This document shows, in pieces, positions 51,975-61,760 of a DNA stretch of 64,000 nucleotides. The first letter of the stretch is position 1. Every line of letters starts with the position of its first letter. Below the pieces are notes generated by a model. That model was not told where the DNA came from. It did no database searches and saw only the letters and a list, made by a program, of their open reading frames with translations. Position numbers and translations under genes: made by a program. This stretch comes from Cladopsammia gracilis (taxonomy: Eukaryota; Cnidaria; Anthozoa; Scleractinia; Dendrophylliidae): the NCBI GenBank assembly GCA_022457155.1, contig JAJGOT010000114.1, positions 1,257,001 through 1,321,000 on the forward strand, read 5' to 3'.

Positions 51975-53965
51975 CACTGACCGCGCAAGCGGCTCGTGAT
52001 ATTTTTGGACAATTTTAAAATATTAATCGATGTATTTATCCAAAAAACCCCTAGATTCGTAATTGCGGTAACTATACTAACACATCGAGCCGTGTGTTTT
52101 GAATTGTTTGTCAGAACCTCGACCAACGTTACCGCTCTACATAAATAACATAACATGGTCTCGGTGATGATAGCTTTCCAAAAACTTGAACAGTTCAGTG
52201 CATCGTTTTCGTTTCCGACTTGGTCAGTTACAGTTTCACTGAATGAGGCAGACTGAACTGGGCTTCTCTACAGGTTGGTTTCGCATGAGTAAGGCAAAGT
52301 TGGGATGCTGTTACGTGACGTGCATTTAATAATCTTTCTTTTTTTTAAGATACCAACATGATTACTTGATAACTTACCAAAAACATGCACAGTCGAAAAC
52401 GACAAACGCTCAATGGAAGCCATTTTCTTCAGAAGAGGTTTCCTTCTATGAAGTCTTCTGTGAGGTCTTCACGGTACCCGAGCTAATGACACTGACAAGA
52501 CACTGCCAGCAGTACACTGAAGTTTGTAACTCACTGACTAACTTAACTTTGTATTTTTCACATGGCAACTGTTGCCAGGTGATAGCGAAGGCAGCTGAAC
52601 TACATGAAATCGAGTTGTCAACTTAGATAATTTGCCTTCATCTCCCGCTTAAAAAAAATGTTTGATCCTTAGCCTGATAGTTTTACTGGTTTTGTAAATA
52701 AAAGAAAAAAGGGCAATTTAGACATTTTCAGATTCCCCAGAAGATTTCTAAGAATATTACTTCATTGCGTGTAATGAGTGAACATGATCACGCTCAGTTT
52801 TTTGGAATAGTTGTTTTGCCTGGTTTCAATAGAAACCGCCCAAATACATAACCGCAGGAATTCTTTACGAAAATTGGAAACCGAAAATACAAAGACATAA
52901 CTGCAGGAGGTACCTTTTGAATATCAATTTCTTCCCTTTGTAAGCTTTATCATAATTATTCTCTTGTACGATTATACTTGTTTGGAAAGGTTATCCTTGT
53001 TTGTTAAATGCAAGGTTTTTTTAACGATACTTCTTGTATTTAAACCCGTGCATTTTTCACGGTATTGTTATCGGAAGGTGGTTCTCTAAGTGACACTCTG
53101 AATATATTACTTTCTTAAAACAATAATATTGCATGCTTTTGTATCTTTAATATTAAAACAATACGAATGAAAAGCCGGCGTCTTTCAAACTGGAAGCATA
53201 CTAAGTTAGCAACAAAAAGATTTGGCTCTGTTGATAACGTTCCAAAGAGTTGATGGCTTACGGCAACAAAATTAAATATAAGTCATTTGCACCAACGCGT
53301 TTACGGTAAAGTATCACTTTTTTGTGGAGGTATCGTTGTTGAGAATATTTATTCCAGTGCAAATAAAAGTTAATTTATTTTTAAAATCTAAGTACGTCAT
53401 ATGAATTCATTTATATGAATGATTCGCTTGTAAACAAATCATACCTCGTTGGAGGCAAAACGAATGCGCCTCAGTTTTAAGTATTTCCTTTTTTATTTCA
53501 TAGAATACCTAGATTTCAAGCACAGAGCCAAGAACTCTTGCTCAATTACTACAATAACGCCTTTTACTTTTAAAAAGCTCCTAAACATCAATTATCTTTA
53601 TCGTTACCACACTTTTCGCTTTTTCAATTTGCTCTAATAGCTTACTTCTGTGTTTAGTCTCTTATATGATGTGAAGACAATGCCCCAATTGATAATGAGT
53701 TGTCGATCGCCTGATGGGTGAAAAAAATTAGTTTTTGCTTTACTTGTCATGTAAATATATAGCAAGCTGTGAAACACAGTCAAAAACATTGCAATCTACT
53801 TTTTTACGCAAATTGTTATCCATGTTGGTTTTAAGAACTTAGTAGTACATCAGGAATTGTCTGCTAGCTGATCAATCATTGATGAGTTCACAGTAATTTT
53901 CAAAGAGTTGTTTTCGCTCTAAAATGGACTTAAAAGTCTAGAATTTAGGATAGGGTTTATGTCAA

Positions 53966-54165
53966 TTCAGGCGGTGTTACACGCTACAATTTTTTCGTGC
54001 AGCAAGTTGAACCATTGCAGCGTGTCACACACCTTGCAATGGTAAAAAACGTTGCGAGAAAAGCTGCTGCAATCGTTGTAGAAAGTATAATTGGGTTCTA
54101 CTTTTCGCAGCACCGTTGCGAGACTTGCTGCACGAAAATTGCAGCGTGTAATATAACGCTGCCTT
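53966..54165. mobile_element. TIR MITE (GTTACACGCTGCAATTTT), about 200 bp
   Basis: GGCGGTGTTACACGCTACAA and TTCGTGCAGCAAG at the left are inverted relative to CTTGCTGCACGAAAATTGCA and GCGTGTAATATAACGCTGCC at the right. GCAGCGTGT and GTTGCGAG words recur inside. Confidence 0.75.
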
Positions 54166-54561
54166 TAGACTCCTTATTTGGATTAAATCGAGTTATTTTT
54201 ATAATTACTCTTCAAAGAGTTCAGAAGTAACTCTATTGAAAGTAGCTAAATTAACTTCTGCGGCATATAATTAAAGGAGTCAACTCCAGTTCTAAACATC
54301 TGCTGCCTAAAAAAAACGTATGTTGATCGATACAAATAGATACAAATACAAGATTACAGGGACCAACTTAAAAACTTACTCAAATGGCTATGGCTTACGA
54401 CGATTTACAACTATGTTTTTAATTTTTAGTTACAAATTAAAGAGGACAAACAACTGATCATTGGGGTACAAGTAGGCCGGAGAAGTGGTTCTCACTTTTT
54501 GTAATGATACTTAATATGAGCTTATTTCTTTCTCTCACAATGAAACGTTTCATTTGGAATA

Positions 54562-54680
54562 TGTAAACTAAACAAAACACCTTTATCTACAATTCTTTTA
54601 ATAGAAAAATTAAGAGTGTAGTACACTCTTGATTTTTCTATTAAAAGAATTGTAGATAAAGGTGTTTTGTTTAGTTTACA
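54562..54680. mobile_element. Near-perfect 119-bp palindrome
   Basis: The left half, TGTAAACTAAACAAAACACC and onward, is mirrored almost base for base to 54680 around the centre GTGTAGTACACTC. It has essentially no loop and would extrude as a cruciform or fold as a 55-bp hairpin if transcribed. Confidence 0.9.
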
Positions 54681-54755
54681 TAGATACAGGAAATATTTGT
54701 TTTCCAAGATAGCATCAATTTAGTTTAAGTTTGTCAGGGTACTGTGAACTTCTAA

Positions 54756-54947
54756 GGCCCCGTCCACACTTATCCGGATATTTTTGAATCCGCAACTTTT
54801 TTGTTGCGGATTAGAAAATATTCGCGTCCACACGTAGCGTATTTGAATCGTATTTGCCCGAATTCGCCGGATACGTATGGATGGAAGGCCAATCCGCAAC
54901 AAAAAAGTTGCGGATTCAAAAATATCAGGATAAGTGTGGACGGGGCC
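54756..54947. mobile_element. Harbinger-like MITE, 192 bp
   Basis: GGCCCCGTCCACACTTATCC and its reverse-complement partner form the ends, flanked by TAA (54753-54755 and 54948-54950). Long arms contain AATCCGCAACTTTTTTGTTG. Confidence 0.88.
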
Positions 54948-55223
54948 TAAGTCTTGCATTCCTAATTAATAAAACATCTTTTACGTCTAAAATCATCTAC
55001 TTCATAGTAATCTAGAAGGCTGTGCATGTACAGCCGCCCCCTTCTTTCAGGCGGCTGTACACAGACTATAATTTAGTTGCAAAAGTAGATTGTATTTCGT
55101 TCCTGTCCGGCATCATCAAATCGCATCATTCTGTGCTAAAAAAAGTCCTGGTCTAAACTAAGCGTAAAACTGTGAATAGTTCCTCAAATGTCAAAAAAAA
55201 GTTAAAGCCTTCCAGACGAGTTA

Positions 55224-55343
55224 GGCCCGGTTCAAACGTCGGACTTCACATGTGCCGAATCCAATGTAAATGAGCAAAATCTATTGTTCTTGCTCATTTG
55301 CATTAGATTCGGCACATGTGAAGTTCGACGTTTGAACCGGGCC
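55224..55343. mobile_element. Harbinger-like foldback MITE, 120 bp
   Basis: Arms of about 50 bp starting GGCCCGGTTCAAACGTCG are almost perfectly inverted, flanked by TTA (55221-55223 and 55344-55346). The core holds TTCGGCACATGTGAAG and ATTTGCATTAGATTCGGC. Confidence 0.88.
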
Positions 55344-55774
55344 TTATAAGCTTAACTGTATCAATCATCCTCAATCGTTAATCATCAAGATGTTCCTTAC
55401 AAGTTTGATCGAGAAATTTAGGTGTTTTTGAAGACAATGTCTCTAATTGAAGAATTATGTAACTGCACCTTTCTTCATGGAGTTGTGGAGTTCAAACTTA
55501 ACTACACTTAAAGAAGGTAACTGCTATGAAGCCGTTAATTGGGTCGGTACCGTTTTTCACCAGATAGATAATCACAGTATCGAGTGGATAACAGACTTGG
55601 TTTTGTTGACTTTTCTCCATTAGATATTTATTTATCTGTTGGTCTGCCCACAGCGTTATCCATCAAAATTGGACCCGGGGGATAAACATCGGTGACATTA
55701 AAATCCTGTATTTGAGGCGTTGATTTTCGGAAAAAAGTCGTCACTTTCTAAACTGGTAAAGAGTTTAAGAGAGA

Positions 55775-57101
55775 TAAACGAGAAACATTGAAATCACTTG
55801 AGTCTAAATTCCGAGCGATTGCGATGGCATCTAGAAAAATCAAAACTATTACGATAAACTATGACATATGGCAAACAAAATATCTAAAAATTAGAAACTT
55901 TTGTCAAGCCGATTTTGAGTAAATCAGAAAAACAATTCGAACTTGTGATTTTGCATGTGTATGAGCACATCCATAAGTTCCTCAATTAATCTTATAAAAG
56001 TTTAATTTCTCAATCTCAAATTTACGCCAAAATGTGTGTTTAGTGTATGCATGAGATGAAACTTTGAAAGTTTTAAAGCGTTTCTCGTTTTAGTTTTGGA
56101 GATTCGATTTTCTATAGGAAACCATAGTTTTTTGACTGAGTCCTTGATATTGTAGTTTTACCACTTTTCTACATATTTCAAAAACCGCGAGATAGATTTT
56201 TTTAAAACTTTTATGGTCGTTGACTTCTTTCTCTTCCCTACAATTCAACAAAGACGGCTTAATTAATTCAGGTGAAGCGTAACGCATTTCTGCGTGACCA
56301 TCATGTTTTGCGGAGTAACGTTAGGGGCTGTGTTCCACGTTTAATATTTTTATCATGCTCACGAATTTCAGTAGGGCGTTTGTTTGAAAGCAGGTTTTTT
56401 TATCCGCATTTGACGTGCACTGGACACTCTCGGCATTTTGAATTGTAGGGAAGAGAAAGAAGTCAACGCGATTTGCATAATTCTCAACACGCAGAAATGC
56501 GTTACACTTCACTTGAATCAATGCGTCTTTGTGCGCCTTCAACCGTGCAATCAAAACACAAAGTCACAATCGCGTTTTAGGTGAATTTTATTATTTTATT
56601 TGACCATGTTGCAATGTTTCAATCAAGATGAAACCTCGAGACAATGTTGTTCATATTATAAAGAAACGACCATGAAAGTTTTAAAAAAATCTATCTCGCG
56701 GTTTTTGAAATATGTAGAAAAGTGGTAAAACTACAATATCAAGGACTCAGTTAAAAAAACTATGGTTTCCTACAGAAAATTGAATCCCCAAAACTAAAAC
56801 GAGAAACGCTTTAAAACTTTCATCTCATACACTAAACACACATTTTGTCGTAAATTTGAGATTGAGAAATTAAACTTTTATAAGCTTAATTGAGGAACTT
56901 ATAGATGTGCTCATACACATGCAAAATCACAAGTTCGAAATGTTTTTCTGATTTACTCAAAATCGGCTTGACAAAAGTTTCTAAGTTTTAGATATTTTGT
57001 TTGCCATATGTCATAGTTTATCGTAATAGTTTTGATTTTTCTAGATGTCATCGCAATCACTCGGAATTTAGACTCAAGTGATTTCAATGTTTCTCGTTTT
57101 T
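55775..57101. repeat. 1.3-kb inverted duplication with about 440-bp arms
   Basis: The left arm 55775-56221 and right arm 56664-57101 are inverted copies at high identity (AACGAGAAACATTGAAATCA, ACTATGACATATGGCAAAC, AAACCGCGAGATAGATTTTT). The spacer has two further inverted pairs, TTGACTTCTTTCTCTTCCCT (56219) with its reverse at 56443, and GTAACGCATTTCTGCGTG (56279) with its reverse at 56489. Their order is not nested. No ORF is recognised. Confidence 0.85.
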
Positions 57102-57403
57102 CTCCGCAATTTTAAATGCGATTTACAAAATTGTTACACTCCTATAAGCTTCAAACTATGTACAATATGTTGTGTAAGTTTCATACTAATTCAATAAAGG
57201 AAGGTTAGTTAAACGGCCGCTCAAAAGTGTTCGGTACGGCTACACGGAAACTGGAGGGAAACACCTTAAATACTCACCCTTATTACGCAACCTTTCGCAG
57301 AATAACCTCTATATAATGCATACAGCATACGTCACCAGTATATGAGCGCGCTCAAACCACAGGACATTCTATAAAGAAAACAGTTAACTCTTTTTTGTGC
57401 ATT

Positions 57404-57850
57404 GTTGAGTTATATAAGAGCTTGGTAATTTAAAAAAAAAACACTCGGGAAATGAGAGAAGCACTCGCCTACAGCTCATGCTTCCCTCGTGAAAAGGCCC
57501 GTTTACATGTGCGATTTTTGATGAGACTTTTGTCGCACTCTCCAATGCAATTTTTGTCGCGTGTGTAAACTAGCGGCAATTTCTGTGGGATTAATTCGGG
57601 TGCGATATTTGCTACGATTTGCTGTGATTACCCAAAAATCGCCGCAAAGTTCAAGTGCGACTTCGCGCGACAAATCACGCCCAAATCGCATTGAAATCGC
57701 CGCAAGTTTACACACGCGATTTGAAGATGCAACTAGTATGCGCGACAAAAATTGCATCGAAAAGTGTGACAAAAATTTCACAAAAAATCGCCTGAGTGTG
57801 TAAACGGTCCTTAAACTTCCCGCGTGCTTATGTAACTCATTATAAAATGC
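57404..57850. mobile_element. Foldback repeat (TTGAGTTATATAAG), copy 1, interrupted
   Basis: TTGAGTTATATAAGAGCTTG, GAGAAGCACTCGCCTACAGC and TCATGCTTCCCTCGTG at 57404-57490 continue at 57816 as TTCCCGCGTGCTTATGTAAC. The intact relative at 57983-58130 shows that the intervening 315 bp (57496-57810) is an insertion. Confidence 0.75.
57496..57810. mobile_element. Nested TIR MITE with ATTGCGACAAA words, 315 bp
   Basis: GGCCCGTTTACATGTGCGAT at the left is inverted relative to AATCGCCTGAGTGTGTAAACGGTCC at the right. GCGTGTGTAAAC and TTACACACGCGAT form inner pairs. Flanks (AAA and TTA) do not give a clear duplication. Confidence 0.72.
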
Positions 57851-57982
57851 TCAAGGAAATGCGCGCGCTATATGATTTGTTAAATCGAGTTCATTATAAC
57901 TAGATAAAGCACGCGCGTGACGTAAGGTTCATTATAACCACTTTTATTTTATAAAAGAAATAAAAAAACCTTGTTCCTCGTG

Positions 57983-58130
57983 CATTGTTGAGTTATATAA
58001 GCACTTGGGGATTTTTAAGAACACTCGAGAATTGCGAGAAGCACTCGCCTTTGGCTCGTGCTTCTCTGCACTTCTCTCGTGTTCTTAAAAATTCCCGCGT
58101 GCTTATATAACTCAATAATGCACTCGGCAC
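57983..58130. mobile_element. Foldback repeat (TTGAGTTATATAAG), copy 2
   Basis: GCATTGTTGAGTTATATAAG and TTTTTAAGAACACTCGAG are mirrored by CTCTCGTGTTCTTAAAAATT and CTTATATAACTCAATAATGC, forming an almost uninterrupted hairpin with GAAGCACTCGCCTTTGGC near the centre. Confidence 0.85.
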
Positions 58131-59159
58131 GTTTTTTTATTTCTTTAACAATGGAATTGGTTGCGTTTACTATTCCTTAGTAAATTCAAACTGAATGGGC
58201 AGTTTGGTTGACATAGTAAAATACAGTTACAGTACTATTTATATAATTGAATTCGAAGTATCTCCGTCATAAGAAAAATACATAATTGGGTTAATTTCTA
58301 CTGGTTTTCTTCTTTAAGGACTCCGTTTGAGACGTGAGTCAGTTGTTGCCTCCTCGACTTTCACTACAAAGCATTTAATCGGAAACAAAGTTGATAATCA
58401 TAAATGTAATTCCGGAAGAAGTAGAGGCGCATAAGAATTTAAAAACCTCTCACACTCCGTTTCAATGGCCTAATTGACATATAATTTTGTCATAAACTCT
58501 TGTGGACTACATGTATCTACGGGATAAAGATATCAAAATATAATTTTAATTTGAGCTACAACCCAAGACAAAATTAGTTGGGAAGGCTTGTAAAACGCTA
58601 AAAAATGACACTATCCTTGGGTTTCAGCTCAATTGAAGGCGCGCACAACGCTTTTTGTAGCACCCCTCTCCCCCAAATCCAATGTTGAAGACGTCTATAC
58701 AAAAGACAGTGTAGCCAGTATTTGCGTTAACAGCAACTTTGAAAGAGGGGGGATGAGGGCGGAGGGGTGAGGGAAACAAGGAACCTTCCCTACACTTTTG
58801 TCTTTGGTTGTATCATCCCTTTCAGTAAATTTTGCGTAATATCTAACTTCCTCAACTTAATAGAACCATTCAGAAATAATCCTCATTATCCCCACGTCTC
58901 CTGACCCCAGGGGAAACTCCGGATTTAATGACGGGGATGTGCGAATGGGGCAAAAATCAATACCCCCCAAAAAATCCCTAGGGTTTCCAGCAAATCTTAG
59001 TAACATCCCCGAACCAAAATTTAACCCAAAAAAATCCCATGCTGAATTTTCGAACCTTGAAAAAACACAGAAGGGATTAAATGACTGATAATGAGATAAA
59101 AGCATACATCAGATGTATATATATATATATAATTATTACTACGATTATTTATAATTTCT

Positions 59160-59272
59160 AGTCATTTCATTAGACTTAATAAATTTTGCGCACCTTTTAG
59201 ATATTCTTAGATATTTATTATAATTGCATGTAACTTAGGATATGTCATTTTATCTTGTGAAAATAAAGATTA

Positions 59273-59313
<41 letters not shown>
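59160..59313 (+). mobile_element. LINE-type 3' end with (ATT)n tail
   Basis: TTTTATCTTGTGAAAATAAA followed by GATTATTG and about ten ATT units is the usual finish of CR1/L2-like insertions in cnidarian DNA (recalled, not searched). No coding remains upstream. Confidence 0.5.
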
Positions 59314-60334
59314 GTTGTTGTTTATGTTTATCATTATTTGATCATACAATCTGTATTAAGCTTTCTGAGATCTGGTAGTCATCAAGAGAACAACTTCAGT
59401 TTAAACATGAACATTTACATGAATATTTACAACTCCTTATTAAAATCAGCGGTGTTTCACGAACAATGATATATATACATGTATCCTTATATGAATTATT
59501 CGCGGAGAAATGGGCTTCTTGGCGTTGTTTACCTCATATATTCCTATATTATGCTTAGCGAATTAATGAAAACTGCGTCTGCCCGTATTACTTCACAGTT
59601 TAACAGTAACTAAAAAAACTGATTGCTTCTACTGAAAATACTGACGCAAGATGGGCTGACAATAGGCTTATATATGCGTGTTGTCCAAACTTACAACAGC
59701 CGACATCTTCATTCAAAAACATTTTCTTGCTTTACGAACAAAAAATCTGCGTCCGTAGCAAAATTAATGTCTCACACGTGGCTAAACTGCGTCCACAGCA
59801 ATGTTGTGCACAGCAATAATGTTTCATCATCAAGCCAGACCCTAAGTTTTAGCAGGTTTAAAATGTATCTACACCCAGTTTCACTATAGCTCGACGGACG
59901 TTTCCATTTCTTGAACGACAAAGATGAACTCTGCGGCCACTATCCGCTTGGTCCTGTAAACATTGAATAAAATAAAAATGCTTTCCGGCCGGGCCGGAAA
60001 GGTGTTTGGGACTTTCGAGAAGAAGGTTCCTGATTTAAAAATAAAATACGTTGTCGGGTGTAAAGTGTAAACATGAACGTTACGACCGAAAGGTTTTCTG
60101 GGAAGTGGATAAATTTCACATTATTGTAGCACAGTCTGCACAAAGTTAATCTCTTAATCTTTTAGAAGGGAATAATCTTACTAATAAATGGAACTTTAAG
60201 CTTTTTTGGTTTGTTCTCAGAATTCCATTGTGTCGTATCTTTTATGGTTTGATTTCGATTTCCCAAGTCGAATTCTTGACGCCTGTTCACTTGACTTGAT
60301 TTCTGTTTACTCTTCCCGTCAAATTTGGCGCACG

Positions 60335-60582
60335 AGCTGAAATTTCAGCCTGTGCTGTCAGCCCAGACTGAAATTCGTCATGTAATCGCAACAAAATTTC
60401 AACCCGCCTAGCCGGGCTAAAATTTCAGCCCGGTTAGGCGGGTTGCGATTTCAGCCCGGTTTTTTAAACAAATCTTCTTAAAACAAAGTGTGCGATTACA
60501 TGAAGAAAGTTTCAGCCTGGGCTGATCAAACGGGCTGAAAATCCTCATGTAATCAGAATGACATTTCAGCCCGGGCTGAAAA
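60335..60582. mobile_element. Palindromic MITE (TTTCAGCCCGGGCTGAAA)
   Basis: GAGCTGAAATTTCAGCC, AATTTCAGCCCGGTTAGGC, AGCCTGGGCTG and ATTTCAGCCCGGGCTGAAA recur in both directions, with TCATGTAATCGCAAC / TCATGTAATCAGAATG between. Many self-complementary units make one compound hairpin. The minus-strand ORF over it is a by-product. Confidence 0.75.
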
Positions 60583-60609
60583 GCGCGGTCACCTGGGTAG
60601 AAAGTTTTG

Positions 60610-61060
60610 ATGCTAATAGTGAGTGAGGAACACAGGAAATCAAGTGCTAGTGGCCATAAAGGTGACAGAGTTGCTAAGAACAGAAGTAGCAAAACGGGCA
60701 CCAAGGGTAAAAAAAGAGGTTGCTCGCAATCCAGTGCCGAAACTAATTGATAACAAACTAAACGTTTGCCCAATCTAGGCAACAAATGAGCAAGTCAATG
60801 CTACAAGTAGCCCAAGGGTTTACACGATCGTTTGATGTCCTTGCAAAGGTCATGACAAACAACCCTGGCCAGCAGTAATACCAATATCCTCTTTACCAAC
60901 CTAATGACATGTCAGATCAAGCAAGCATATATTGCCCAGATGGTGCAGTATATCCCACACGATACACCAGCCAGAAGCTCAGACCCAGCCTAAAACAACA
61001 TACAGGCAAGATCAGGCCTGATTCAACAGTCAAACCGGAATGGAAAACCCATCCCTTGTA
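60610..61060 (+). pseudogene. Decayed coding-like stretch, unrecognised
   Basis: Plus-strand frames read VSEEHRKSSASGHKGDRVAK and KTGTKGKKRGCSQSSAETN to a stop. In another frame MLQVAQGFTRSFDVLAKVMT follows, and after a TAA, YPLYQPNDMSDQASIYCPDG and onward to TAA at 61059. The composition and Lys/Arg-rich tract look like the remains of a nuclear or transposon-encoded protein. No family can be named. Confidence 0.3.
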
Positions 61061-61541
61061 AAGAACTGTTGCTTTGTTAAGTTATTGCATTGTACACTTG
61101 TGTGTTAACATTTAGATTTTATACAAAAGTTGTAGTGGACCTATCGATTAATAAATCACGATGGGATGAGGTGGGAGAAGGGAACTCTGAGCAGATGTAG
61201 GCTTTGTCTATTGTTTGCCCACAATTGAATAATAATTTAATATTGGTCTATATCCACCTATATACAAGCATCCACTCTTGCTGTCTTTTATATAAATTAT
61301 AAAAAAACAACACAAATGAAGACAAACCATTACTATTTTTGTCTGACACCTATATTTCGAGCACAATCAGTGCTCTTCTTCAGGGTGACTAAAAAACCGC
61401 CACCGTCAGAAATCCCTATGGTGGCGTTCAGAAAACGAAGGAGCTTAATTTAATAGCTCAAGATCTGTAACTTGCCTGTTTTACGAACGCTCCGAAACAG
61501 AAGGCCAATGGAACATCGAAGTTTACTTAAAAAAAAAAAAC

Positions 61542-61760
61542 TGTCAGATATGTGATTTCCTCTTTCTAGGTAACACCTTTTGTAGTAATATATTAAATGG
61601 CAAAGAATTTAAGATTAATTATGACTTACATTGTAACTCTAGTAACGTAGTATACCTGATCAATTGTAAAAAGCGCAAAGTCCAGTATGTAGGATCTACT
61701 ATAACTAGGTTTAGGTTTTTTGCTGAGAATTCTGCTTTGCGCTATTTTATATCTAAATAA
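61542..61760 (+). pseudogene. Penelope-like element GIY-YIG endonuclease fragment
   Basis: A 72-codon frame reads CQICDFLFLGNTFCSNILNG, then LHCNSSNVVYLINCKKRKVQ and YVGSTITRFR. The VVYLI-C and QYVGST blocks are the GIY and YIG halves of the endonuclease domain found at the C-terminus of Penelope-like reverse transcriptases, preceded by the typical paired cysteines. The reverse transcriptase is absent and the frame ends early. About 190 bp upstream, CTGACACCTATATTTCGAGC followed by TTCTTCAGGGTG is a retroelement-terminus motif on the opposite strand. Confidence 0.72.

Noticed and set aside
58857..59105. 82-residue minus-strand ORF
   Set aside because: It overlaps a CCCC-rich AAATCCC-type dispersed repeat; no protein family is recognised.
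60417..60785. 122-residue hydrophobic minus-strand ORF
   Set aside because: Much of it covers the TTTCAGCCCGGGCTGAAA palindromic MITE and the rest shows no family features.
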